The notes: generated by a model from the sequence alone, not told the origin. A stretch of 12,164 nt of DNA from an uncultured Clostridia bacterium (GCA_947629275.1 CANRDG010000051.1:1-12164); one strand, 5' to 3'; positions 1 through 7,162 are shown, counted from the first letter of the stretch. Made by a program: numbers and translations.

Positions 1-1403
1 AGCCTCTGCACCTCGTCGTCACCGCTGACAACAACGCCCATTTTCTGCGTTATATTGTAAGTTTTTTCGTTCGGGAAACTTTTCAGCCTTTTCTTTACTG
101 TCACATCTTTTCCGCACAGATCAAGGCTTTCAAAGTCTAAACCCTTTTCGCTGCTGTAAAAAAGTATTTCGCCGTCCGAGAGAGAAACATCTTCACCGAC
201 AAGTTTTCCATACTCCTCTGCGCTGAGTACCTCAAGCTCATAAACATCGTCAATAGAAGCGCTGCTGTGTGCAGAAGTTTCAGCGTATACTCTGCCGCCC
301 TTGCAGAAAGCCCCGAATTCAAGCGAAGTGTAGCTCTGCGATCTTGTAACATTAACGCCGTTTTCTTTGAGAATTTTCTCTATATCTATACTTTTTGAAG
401 TGCCGTATGATACCATAAAATCATACGGGTAGCGCGTTTTGATAATGTCCTCCATGCCTGCCATAAGACAAGTGGTCGTAGACACCATTACAAGCACCAT
501 TGTTGAAAGTATGCATATGTTTGCCATGCCCACAGCGTTTTGCTTCATGCGGTACATAAGCCCCGAAACTGTGGTGAAATTTTTCGTTTTGTAGTAATAG
601 CTCTTTTTGCTTTTCAGTATTTTAAGTACCGCAATACTGCCCGAAGTGAACAGCAGATACGTTCCCAAAATAACGCACAGCACCGCTATGAAAAACAGCT
701 CTATCGCCTTTAACGGGCTTTTGGTAACTATCGAGATGTAGTAACCTATGCCAAGCAGTACCGCGCCCAGAAGCGCCATGAGCCACTTTGCCTTGGGCTC
801 TTTTTCGCCGGCCTGTGAGCCTCTCATAAGCTCCGCAGGCTGTGCGAAATGTATTTGCCGCAGAGAGTTGAGAAATATCAGCAGAAAAGTTACCAGCATA
901 AATATCGCAGTCACCGCAAGCGAGTAGCGCGAGATGTAAAATCCCAGTTTTACACTGCCGCCGAGCATTTTTCTGAGCAGCATGAAAAGCAGTTTGTCAA
1001 GCAGTATGCCAAAGCCGCAGCCGAACACAAGGCTTATCACCGCGCTGTACAGCGTTTCCATAAACAGAACCCGTGCGATGTGGCGTTTTTCCATGCCGAG
1101 AATGTTTAAAAGACCGAATTCTTTCTTGCGCTTTTTGGATATGAAACTGTTTGTGTAGAAAAGAAAAATAAATGCGAATATTCGCGTTATTATGCTGCCA
1201 ACTCTCAGTATCTCCAAAAGCGCGTAGTCACCCTGCATACCTATGAGACCGTCGTTTCGCGAAAGCGACGTGATGATGTACAGCATCGCAGCGGTAAGGC
1301 AGCAGGTTATGAGGTAGGGAATATAAAGCTGCGCATTTTTGCGTATGTTGTCGGCGGCAAGGCGCGCATACAATCCTTTTTTGGTGCGTTTTTTACCGTT
1401 CAT
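1..1403 (-). CDS. BceB-like FtsX-family ABC transporter permease (partial, C-terminus missing)
   Basis: This is the membrane subunit of a peptide-antibiotic detoxification/sensing ABC transporter; 467 residues are visible before the gene leaves the window. My translation shows seven membrane segments (roughly residues 24-46, 62-84, 115-137, 155-180, 207-224, 233-256, 290-313). A hydrophilic, probably extracellular region follows from about 320 to the edge. That matches BceB proteins, which are known to have ten segments and a large extracellular domain between the seventh and eighth. The FtsX-type coupling stretch KKEFGLLNILGMEKR lies at 93-107. The ATG overlaps the stop of the upstream ATPase gene as ATGA, so the two are translationally coupled. 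The last three membrane helices should lie beyond position 1. In known systems the permease both binds peptides such as bacitracin or lantibiotics and signals to the kinase; the substrate here cannot be read from sequence. Confidence 0.9.
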   Translation of the reverse strand, partial: MNGKKRTKKGLYARLAADNIRKNAQLYIPYLITCCLTAAMLYIITSLSRNDGLIGMQGDYALLEILRVGSIITRIFAFIFLFYTNSFISKKRKKEFGLLNILGMEKRHIARVLFMETLYSAVISLVFGCGFGILLDKLLFMLLRKMLGGSVKLGFYISRYSLAVTAIFMLVTFLLIFLNSLRQIHFAQPAELMRGSQAGEKEPKAKWLMALLGAVLLGIGYYISIVTKSPLKAIELFFIAVLCVILGTYLLFTSGSIAVLKILKSKKSYYYKTKNFTTVSGLMYRMKQNAVGMANICILSTMVLVMVSTTTCLMAGMEDIIKTRYPYDFMVSYGTSKSIDIEKILKENGVNVTRSQSYTSLEFGAFCKGGRVYAETSAHSSASIDDVYELEVLSAEEYGKLVGEDVSLSDGEILFYSSEKGLDFESLDLCGKDVTVKKRLKSFPNEKTYNITQKMGVVVSGDDEVQR

Positions 1404-2164
1404 AATTCCTCACCGCCCGACATTATCAGCGTAAGCGCCTCAGAAATCTTTCTGTAATATTCATCTCTCGTCATATCTCCGCGGTACAGCTGGTGGAACA
1501 CCTCGCCGTCCTTTATGAAAAGCACGCGCTTTGCATGGCTTGCAGCCTTTACCGAATGCGTTACCATTACTATCGTCTGCCCGTTTGCGTTTATCTGCGA
1601 AAATATGTGCAAAAGGCTGTCTGTCGAGCGCGAATCCAGCGCACCTGTCGGCTCGTCAGCAAGAAGTATTTTCGGCTGCGTTATAATAGCCCTTGCCACC
1701 GCCGCGCGCTGTTTCTGTCCGCCCGATACCTCGTAAGGGAATTTTTCAAGAATATCGCTTATCCCGAGCATTTTAGCTATTGGCGACAGCCGCTCTTTCA
1801 TTTCGCGGTGGTCAAGTCCCAGCAGCACCAGCGGCAGATAGATATTATCCCGAAGCGAAAATGTGTCCAGCAGATTGAAATCTTGAAACACAAATCCAAG
1901 ATTATCTCTCCTGAAAGCCGAAATTTCTTTTTCCTTGACCTTTGTCAGCTGTATGCCGTCAAGGTATACTTCACCGCTGGTAGGCTTATCAAGCGCCGCC
2001 AGAATGTTCAAAAGCGTTGTCTTGCCCGAGCCCGATTCGCCCATTACGGCAACGTATTCACCCTGCTCTACGGTAAAATTTATGTTGTTCAGGGCGCGTA
2101 TCTTGTTGCCGCCAAACCGCGGCGAGTATATTTTTTCAACGCCCTGTACTTCAAGTATTGCCAT
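1400..2164 (-). CDS. BceA-like ABC transporter ATP-binding protein
   Basis: This 254-residue cytoplasmic ATPase powers the FtsX-type permease encoded next. Visible motifs are Walker A GESGSGKT (42-49), Q-loop Gln94, signature VSGGQKQR (146-153), Walker B ILLADE (166-171), D-loop after ALD (175-177) and H-loop His203. Length and motif spacing are those of the MacB/LolD/BceA class. The start at 2164 is supported by a GGGAGGT ribosome binding site at 2172-2178. The stop overlaps the permease start by four bases. The gene has its own promoter with BceR-type operator copies just upstream, and lies 97 bases after the kinase gene on the same strand. I infer peptide-induced expression through that two-component system. 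Nothing is missing or unusual in the catalytic motifs. Confidence 0.95.
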   Translation of the reverse strand: MAILEVQGVEKIYSPRFGGNKIRALNNINFTVEQGEYVAVMGESGSGKTTLLNILAALDKPTSGEVYLDGIQLTKVKEKEISAFRRDNLGFVFQDFNLLDTFSLRDNIYLPLVLLGLDHREMKERLSPIAKMLGISDILEKFPYEVSGGQKQRAAVARAIITQPKILLADEPTGALDSRSTDSLLHIFSQINANGQTIVMVTHSVKAASHAKRVLFIKDGEVFHQLYRGDMTRDEYYRKISEALTLIMSGGEEL

Positions 2165-2197
2165 TTTTATGACCTCCCATTTTGCTTGCTGACAAAA

Positions 2198-2226
2198 ATT
2201 ATATCACACTTTCAGCCGTCTGAAAA
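2198..2226 (-). promoter_or_regulatory. Promoter of the BceAB-like transporter operon
   Basis: On the minus strand a perfect TATAAT (2203 to 2198) is preceded by TGA, giving an extended -10. The best -35 is a poor TTTTCA at 2226 to 2221 with a 17-base spacer. A weak -35 plus extended -10 fits a promoter that needs an activator, and operator-like repeats lie directly upstream. The predicted start is near 2191, giving a leader of about 26 bases. Confidence 0.75.
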
Positions 2227-2236
2227 TCTATTCGGG

Positions 2237-2261
2237 TGACAATGGTGTGACATTTTTGTAA
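2237..2261 (-). promoter_or_regulatory. Two overlapping BceR-type operator sites
   Basis: Read on the plus strand, TGACA-atgg-TGTGA spans 2237-2250 and TGACA-tttt-TGTAA spans 2248-2261. The second matches exactly the TNACA-N4-TGTAA inverted-repeat pattern known for BceR-like regulators, as I recall it; the first has one mismatch. They are 11 bases apart, one helical turn, and lie about 46 to 70 bases upstream of the predicted transcription start, a normal position for an OmpR-family activator. No such copy is seen before the operon carrying the regulator itself. Confidence 0.75.
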
Positions 2262-2263
2262 GG

Positions 2264-3262
2264 TCATTCAAACATTATATCATTAGTATGCAGGTCTATA
2301 ATAAACACACTGCCTTTGCCCTGCTGCGACTGCGCGTACAGCTTGTGAGAGAGCTTGTCGGCAGCCTTTTTGGCAAGGTACAGCCCCAGACCCGTTGACC
2401 TGCTGCCGCCCTCCATTCTGCCTGCCTGCCCCGTGTAGCCCTTTTCAAATATGCGCGGCAGGTCGCTTGCAGGTATGCCTATCCCTGTGTCCTCAATTAT
2501 TATCTTTTCGCCCTCTGCGGTAACTGTAACGCTGCCTTCTTCGGTGTACTTCACCGCGTTTGAAAGCAGCTGCTCTATAATAAATCCCAGCCATTTGCGG
2601 TCGGTTATAGCGGTGCTTTCACTGCCGCTGTAAACAAGGCGTATCTTCTTTGAAATAAACTGCGGCGCATACTTTCTGACACAGGCGCGTATAACACCGT
2701 CAAGCGGCGTTTTTTCTATGCTTAAGTCGCTGCCGCCCAGCCTGCTTTGGTAAAGCGCCATTTCGGTGTACTGCTCAATGCGGAAAAGCTGCATAAGCAG
2801 CTCTCGGCTCTGCTTTGTGTCGTATTGTTCCAAAGTCATTTTCATGACGGCTATCGGCGTTTTCATCTGGTGCGCCCACGCTGTATAAAAATCCTCGCTG
2901 TCAGTTTGCAGCCTGCGCATTTCGCTTTGCATATCGCTTGTTTTCTCTATAAACTTTTCAATAATTTTGCAGTACATTTCTTCCGTCGGAGATATGTTTT
3001 CAAAAGAGCCCCTCGGCATAGCGTTCATAAAAGTTATATCCTCCGCCGCACGGCTTAGTGTATCATAACGTTTTTTGAAAGATATAAAATGCACCGTTAT
3101 TATCACCGCCGCAGCCGCTATGCATATCAAAGCCGAATACACAGCCGCCTCCGCAGGCAAGCCGTAGGCTGAAAGTATCGCATAAAATACTGCGGTGAAC
3201 AGCAAAAGCAGCCACAGCAGCAGGCGGTATTGCCGCAGATAGTTTGCCAAAAGCTTCGTCAT
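2264..3262 (-). CDS. BceS-like intramembrane-sensing histidine kinase
   Basis: This 332-residue membrane kinase is the sensor partner of the response regulator encoded just before it. Two membrane helices (about 14-33 and 41-62) are joined by only a few residues, so there is no extracellular sensor domain. That is the hallmark of BceS-type kinases, which receive their signal from the ABC permease. The phosphorylated histidine is His131 in WAHQMKTPIAV. The ATPase part shows the N-box around Asn235 (LLSNAVKYT), G1 DTGIGIP (258-264), the F-box-like IFEKGYTG and G2 STGLGLYL (289-296). The start overlaps the regulator stop as ATGA, with GGAGG at 3272-3276. All catalytic motifs are intact. Confidence 0.94.
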   Translation of the reverse strand: MTKLLANYLRQYRLLLWLLLLFTAVFYAILSAYGLPAEAAVYSALICIAAAAVIITVHFISFKKRYDTLSRAAEDITFMNAMPRGSFENISPTEEMYCKIIEKFIEKTSDMQSEMRRLQTDSEDFYTAWAHQMKTPIAVMKMTLEQYDTKQSRELLMQLFRIEQYTEMALYQSRLGGSDLSIEKTPLDGVIRACVRKYAPQFISKKIRLVYSGSESTAITDRKWLGFIIEQLLSNAVKYTEEGSVTVTAEGEKIIIEDTGIGIPASDLPRIFEKGYTGQAGRMEGGSRSTGLGLYLAKKAADKLSHKLYAQSQQGKGSVFIIDLHTNDIMFE

Positions 3263-3942
3263 GTTTCAGCGCCTCCTATTATATATCCGCTGCCGATACG
3301 CGTTTTTATAAAGTCGTCAACGCCAAGGTCTGTAAGCTTTTTTCTCAGCCGCGCAACGTTCACGGTAAGGGTGTTTTCCTCAACGTAGTTATCCATCTGC
3401 CACAGCCGCTCCATAAGCGTTTCACGGCTGACTATCTTCCCCTTGTGCTCCATTAGCGTCTGCAATATGCGGAACTCGTTTTTGGTAAGCTCCGCGCGCT
3501 TGCCGCCGTATGCCACAGTGCCGTCGTTTATAAATAGCGAAACACCGCCGTATTCAAGGGCAGGGGAGAGGCTCATATCGTATGCCCTGCGCAAAATAGC
3601 CTGTATTTTGGTTATAAGAACGTTGCTGTCAACGGGCTTTGCTATAAAATCATCTCCGCCCGACTGCATAGCCATAATTATGTTCATGTTCTCCGCCGCC
3701 GAGGACAGAAAAACTATCGGCACATTGCTGCTTTTGCGTATCTCCTCGCACAGCATATAGCCGTTGCGGCGCGGCAGCATTATATCAAGTATAACAAGGT
3801 GCGGCGAAAAACTTTCAAGCTCGCTCATATTAAGATCATCAGCGCTTTTCACCTCGTAACCCCATGAAGATATGCTCTTCTCCATGGCGCTTGCAAGCGC
3901 CTTGTCGTCTTCTATTATAAATATTCTGTACTTTGCAGACAT
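3259..3942 (-). CDS. BceR-like OmpR-family response regulator
   Basis: This 227-residue transcription regulator is activated by phosphotransfer from the adjacent kinase. The receiver domain (1-115) has the acidic pair Asp12-Asp13, phosphoacceptor Asp53 in VILDIMLP, switch serines 80-81 and Lys102 before Pro103. The OmpR/PhoB winged helix fills about 128-224, with recognisable KNEFRILQTLMEHKG, a recognition region near NTLTVNVARLRKKL and the wing TRIGSGYII. An AGGAGT ribosome binding site at 3949-3954 overlaps the stop codon of the preceding AlkZ-related gene, leaving a gap of only ten bases, so the genes form one operon. Its likely targets are the TNACA-N4-TGTAA-like repeats before the ATPase gene. 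Confidence 0.94.
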   Translation of the reverse strand: MSAKYRIFIIEDDKALASAMEKSISSWGYEVKSADDLNMSELESFSPHLVILDIMLPRRNGYMLCEEIRKSSNVPIVFLSSAAENMNIIMAMQSGGDDFIAKPVDSNVLITKIQAILRRAYDMSLSPALEYGGVSLFINDGTVAYGGKRAELTKNEFRILQTLMEHKGKIVSRETLMERLWQMDNYVEENTLTVNVARLRKKLTDLGVDDFIKTRIGSGYIIGGAET

Positions 3943-3952
3943 AACTTTACTC

Positions 3953-4630
3953 CTATGCTTTTATAATGCGCATTATCTGTTTTTCGTCCTCGTCGGGGAA
4001 AATACCCTGCAAATGCTTTAGTATAATTTCCAGCGATTCTTCGGGTTCTTTCTGATATACCTTTTCTGTAAACGCGCTGCCGAAATGCTCCTCCGGCGTT
4101 GAATACCTCGCAAGCCCCCAACCGTATGGCGAACCGTTTTTGTCAACTGCGTATTCAAAGTCGGTGGTGGTAACATAACACAGCATTTGCAGTCTGGTTA
4201 CTGCCGCATCAAATTCGCCGCGCTTTTTAACGCCGCTTTTCTGCCGCCACAAGCGCGAGAGCATATCCCCACTGCCGTAAAGCGCATCTAAAATCACCTT
4301 GTCAGAATATCTTGCCAGCCCGTCGTCAAAGCGCGCATCGAAGTCGTAGCCGTCGCGGCGGTAGTTTGCAAAGTCGGGAAACCATTTCATGCTTATAAAT
4401 CCTGCCTTGCCCTTAAAAAACTTGCCGTATGCGCAGCCTGCCATGCGAATAACAGGACCTTTCCACTCCCACGGGCCGTCTGTGTCCTGCGCGAACCACA
4501 GCCTCGGCGGTGTGTGCTCCTCTACCGAAAAGCCCTCTATGTTATTTTTAAATAGCGGCAAAAAGCCGTATTCCTCCACCATGTCGCACAAAGCCTTTGC
4601 GCTTGTTATAGATCTGCCGATGTTTTTCAT
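3953..4630 (-). CDS. AlkZ-related protein of unknown function
   Basis: This soluble protein of 225 residues has no signal peptide and no membrane segment. Its pattern (PWEWKGPVIR, then CAYGKFFKGKAGFIS, a mid region LDALYGSGDMLSRLWR, then FDAAVTRLQMLCYV) recalls the clostridial and bacillar proteins annotated as AlkZ-related, distant relatives of the winged-helix (HTH_42) DNA glycosylases AlkZ/YcaQ. This is family recall, not a search result, and glycosylase activity is not established for such proteins. I chose ATG 4630 because AGGAAG lies eight bases before it. A GTG at 4639 would sit directly on that ribosome binding site. It is the first gene after a strong promoter and is followed within ten bases by the BceR-like gene, so it is co-expressed with the two-component system, an unusual pairing. 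Confidence 0.7.
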   Translation of the reverse strand: MKNIGRSITSAKALCDMVEEYGFLPLFKNNIEGFSVEEHTPPRLWFAQDTDGPWEWKGPVIRMAGCAYGKFFKGKAGFISMKWFPDFANYRRDGYDFDARFDDGLARYSDKVILDALYGSGDMLSRLWRQKSGVKKRGEFDAAVTRLQMLCYVTTTDFEYAVDKNGSPYGWGLARYSTPEEHFGSAFTEKVYQKEPEESLEIILKHLQGIFPDEDEKQIMRIIKA

Positions 4631-4654
4631 ATTATGCACTTCCTATCTATACAC

Positions 4655-4683
4655 ATTATAACATACGCAGCCGCATTTTTCAA
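4655..4683 (-). promoter_or_regulatory. Strong sigma-A promoter of the AlkZ-related/BceRS operon
   Basis: On the minus strand TTGAAA (4683 to 4678), a 17-base spacer and TATAAT (4660 to 4655) preceded by TGT make a near-consensus extended -10 promoter. The predicted start is near 4648, leaving a leader of roughly 18 bases that holds only the ribosome binding site. That short leader also favours the ATG at 4630 as start. Confidence 0.85.
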
Positions 4684-4689
4684 CAGCAC

Positions 4690-4722
4690 AAAAACACCGC
4701 TGGGATAAGCTCCCAACGGTGT
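4690..4722 (-). terminator. Rho-independent terminator of the binding-protein/lipoprotein operon
   Basis: On the minus strand a 12-base stem (ACACCGTTGGGA with TCCCAGCGGTGT, one mismatch, five-base loop) is followed by TTTT. It lies 30 bases after the lipoprotein stop. The U-run is short, so some read-through into the next operon is possible. The promoter -35 of that operon begins only seven bases beyond. Confidence 0.75.
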
Positions 4723-4751
4723 CTGCATTATTAAGTTATTGAAATACCAAA

Positions 4752-5564
4752 TTATTCAGCAGCTGCGGGTGCGGCAACGGTAACGCTCTTTACTATAACA
4801 CCGTGTACCATGAAGATAACTCCGCCCCACTGTGAGCCATCATCGTTTGTGGCAACGTCAGCCAGAACAAACTGTATAGCCTCGGGTGAGAAATTGAATG
4901 TCAGAGTGCCTTCTTCGTTCCATGTGCCGTCGTCATTGGCGCAGATAACTATAAATCCGTCGTCCTGAAGGTATGCTTCCTTGTCGTAGTCGTCCTTTAC
5001 TATCTCCTTGGTATCGTCGTTCGGATCGGGGATAACTACGTCTTTCTTGTTTTCATAGCCTGTTATAAATGATTGATCCTTTTCGTACAGCTTCTGCCAG
5101 CCGCTTGCGCCTGCACTGCACGGAGCAACAGAATAGAAGTCATAGAATGTCTTGCCTGCATCGGGGTTCTGCATATCTATCTTCTTATCAATGGTGTAGT
5201 CGATAGTAACTGTGCAGCCGGTGTCCTTGAAGTCTTCAAGATAAATATAATCGAACTGACCGGAAGTGTTGCCCTCGCTGTCAATTATGAACGGAGCAGA
5301 TGCCCAGTCGCCGGGGTAGTCGCCCGTTGTTTCAAGTGTGCCGTTGAACTCGATAGGTGCAGGCTCGCTGCTTTCATCAGCAGCAGAAGTCTCTTCAGCA
5401 GTGGTCTCTTCGGGCTTGCTCTCCTCGGGAGCGGTGGTGGTCTCAGCTACAGAAGAAGTATCGTTTGTTGCAGGTGAGGAAGAAGAACTGTCGCTGTCTC
5501 CGCAGGCTGTGAACATAGATGCTGCCATTACAAGTGCAGCCAGAATTGCAAGTCTTTTTTTCAT
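4752..5564 (-). CDS. Secreted lipoprotein of unknown function, companion of the solute-binding protein
   Basis: This 270-residue protein has a lipoprotein signal (MKKR, hydrophobic 5-17, lipobox FTAC with Cys21), then a Ser/Thr/Glu-rich linker to about residue 70 that would hold the domain away from the membrane. The remaining 200 residues are acidic and rich in predicted beta strands (for example DWASAPFIID, CTVTIDYTID, GTLTFNFSPEAIQFVLAD, WGGVIFMVHGVIVKSVTV). That suggests a beta-sandwich, possibly carbohydrate binding, but I do not recognise a named family. The start at 5564 is set by GGAGG at 5573-5577; a TTG at 5579 would include that site and is rejected. It begins 25 bases after the solute-binding protein stop and shares its promoter, so it probably works on the same glycan at the cell surface. 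Confidence 0.85.
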   Translation of the reverse strand: MKKRLAILAALVMAASMFTACGDSDSSSSSPATNDTSSVAETTTAPEESKPEETTAEETSAADESSEPAPIEFNGTLETTGDYPGDWASAPFIIDSEGNTSGQFDYIYLEDFKDTGCTVTIDYTIDKKIDMQNPDAGKTFYDFYSVAPCSAGASGWQKLYEKDQSFITGYENKKDVVIPDPNDDTKEIVKDDYDKEAYLQDDGFIVICANDDGTWNEEGTLTFNFSPEAIQFVLADVATNDDGSQWGGVIFMVHGVIVKSVTVAAPAAAE

Positions 5565-5589
5565 TGTTATTACCTCCAAAATGTTTTAA

Positions 5590-7032
5590 TTATTGATTCT
5601 TAGCGGCTACATCAGCCAGCTGTTTGTTAGCATCGTCAAGATAGTAGTTAACGCCGTTGTTGTTTTCGGAAATTACCTCAGCCCATGTCTTTTCGTCGCC
5701 GTTGGTCTTAGATGTTGCATCGGTTATGTTGGCGTATACGTCGCTGAATTCCTGCGATATAGCGTTGCCGAATTCAAATACAGGCTTTTCGTATGCCAGT
5801 TTGTAGCATTCCTCGCGCATATCTATCATTTCCTGAGTCCAGCCGTAGTCGTCGGTCAGAGTTGAAAGATATATAGCCTTTACGGATTCGTCCATGGTGG
5901 CTACTCTGCTGCAAAGCATGAATGCCGCGAAAGCTTCGGGATTCTTAGCGCCTGCAACGAGCAGATAACCTGAAGCGCGTGACTGCATATACGGCTCGGA
6001 GCCGTCCTGAGAAGGCAGCGGAACAAACATTACCTCACCCGCTGAAACATCGCCCATAAGCTCGGTGTTTGCAGGTGCATCTTCTATTTCGTAAAGTCCG
6101 CACGGGCAGAACAGTGTAAGTCCCTGTCCAAGTCCTATAGTACCCTCATCGTTAGAGCCTCTTACGTGCCAGTTGTTAAGATGTGCAGGGTATTTTACGT
6201 TAGCCTTTGTAAGGTCGTAAATGAAGTTTTCTGCTTTAAGTATGTCAGCATTTTCAAGATTGTTTACCAGCTGGTCGTTTTCATAGCCGATTATAGGCAC
6301 GCCCGTTGTGTGGGTAACGCCGTGCCACCACCACCAACCGTCAAAACCGTACATATCCTTGTCAACATCGGAGAAATCAATAGCCATTTCTCTCATCTTG
6401 TCCCAGGTCCATTCGCCTGCTGCATACAGATCGGCAGGCTGTTCGTAGCCGTGTTCTTCAACAAATGTGGTGTTGTACAGGCATACCAGGTCGGGAACAA
6501 CGTCGATCACAGCAATGTAGTGCTTGCCGCCTACCGTGAATACATCACAAGCATTTTTTACGTCTGCCCAGTATTCTGTGCTGAGATCAACGTAATCGTC
6601 GATAGGCTGGAACATTCCTGCAATAGCGCCTTTCGGGAACGCGTCCATATCGCCGCTCGGGAACATATCTGGTGAATCATTAGACGAAACGAGAGAAGCA
6701 AGCTTTGTATAGCGTGTTTCCCATGTCGCCTGTACCCATTCGATAGTGCCGTTATATTTGTCCTTGAACAGTTTTATCGCAGGGTCTTCAGTCTTTCCGT
6801 CAGCAGGGTTTATGTCGTAGTGTGCAAGCCATTTCAGCGTGGTGTTTGCAAGCTCGGTGTTGCCCCAGTCTACGTCCTCAACAGCGCTTTCAAGCTGTTC
6901 GGCTTTTTCTGAATCAAGTGCAACGCCTGTATTGCTTGATACCGCCGAGCTGTCAGAATTTCCGCACGCACCAAGCGACATTACAGACATTACAGCCACT
7001 GCTACAGCCAACAGTTGTTTGCATTTTTTCAT
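5590..7032 (-). CDS. Extracellular solute-binding lipoprotein, probable oligosaccharide binder
   Basis: This 480-residue lipoprotein is the ligand-capturing part of an ABC sugar importer (family 1 binding proteins). It has a signal with lipobox LGAC (Cys23) and a Ser-rich linker. The fold markers are TLKWLAHYD near 65-73, SPDMFPSGD near 120-128, and the typical LYNTTFVEEHGYEQPADLYAAG stretch followed by EWTWDKMREMA near 207-217. Four consecutive tryptophans at 233-236 could stack on sugar rings. The start has AAGGAGG at 7041-7047. It is the first gene of an operon with the unknown lipoprotein, divergent from an AraC regulator, and shares promoter boxes with the lichenase operon. I therefore infer beta-glucan oligosaccharides as ligand. 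No permease or ATPase genes accompany it in this window, so its partner must lie elsewhere. Confidence 0.9.
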   Translation of the reverse strand: MKKCKQLLAVAVAVMSVMSLGACGNSDSSAVSSNTGVALDSEKAEQLESAVEDVDWGNTELANTTLKWLAHYDINPADGKTEDPAIKLFKDKYNGTIEWVQATWETRYTKLASLVSSNDSPDMFPSGDMDAFPKGAIAGMFQPIDDYVDLSTEYWADVKNACDVFTVGGKHYIAVIDVVPDLVCLYNTTFVEEHGYEQPADLYAAGEWTWDKMREMAIDFSDVDKDMYGFDGWWWWHGVTHTTGVPIIGYENDQLVNNLENADILKAENFIYDLTKANVKYPAHLNNWHVRGSNDEGTIGLGQGLTLFCPCGLYEIEDAPANTELMGDVSAGEVMFVPLPSQDGSEPYMQSRASGYLLVAGAKNPEAFAAFMLCSRVATMDESVKAIYLSTLTDDYGWTQEMIDMREECYKLAYEKPVFEFGNAISQEFSDVYANITDATSKTNGDEKTWAEVISENNNGVNYYLDDANKQLADVAAKNQ

Positions 7033-7073
7033 AGCATATCCTCCTTAAAATATTATGGTATTTACTTAATACG

Positions 7074-7140
7074 ATTATAGCATTTTCCCAAAAGCCAAAA
7101 TATAAATATTTTTATTTTTATATCAATTTGTTGTTGCAAT
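7074..7140 (-). promoter_or_regulatory. Promoter of the solute-binding protein operon with two conserved boxes
   Basis: On the minus strand the -10 is TATAAT (7079 to 7074) preceded by TGC, an extended -10; no good -35 is present. Box 1, ATTGCAACAACAAA, lies at 7140 to 7127, and box 2, AATATTTATATTTT, at 7110 to 7097. Both recur at the same distances in the lichenase promoter. An extended -10 without a -35 and with upstream boxes is what an AraC-type activated promoter would look like. Box 1 also covers the -35 of the divergent AraC gene. Confidence 0.7.
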
Positions 7141-7162
7141 TATTATTATTTTAGTATATAAT
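7134..7162 (+). promoter_or_regulatory. Promoter of the AraC-family regulator gene
   Basis: TTGCAA (7134-7139), a 17-base spacer and TATAAT (7157-7162) form a fair sigma-A promoter, with a predicted start near 7169. Its -35 lies inside conserved box 1 of the divergent promoter, so a protein bound there could compete with RNA polymerase and give autoregulation. Confidence 0.7.

Noticed and set aside
849..1109. Plus-strand frame of 86 codons
   Set aside because: It is antisense to the permease membrane domain and has a compositionally odd translation with no signals.
1493..2239. Plus-strand frame of 248 codons
   Set aside because: It is antisense to the ABC ATPase, whose Walker and signature motifs are intact; the plus-strand translation is Cys/Arg/Tyr-rich with no family pattern.
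5565..5579. Upstream TTG start for the unknown lipoprotein
   Set aside because: It would translate through the GGAGG ribosome binding site and place five residues before a perfect signal peptide.
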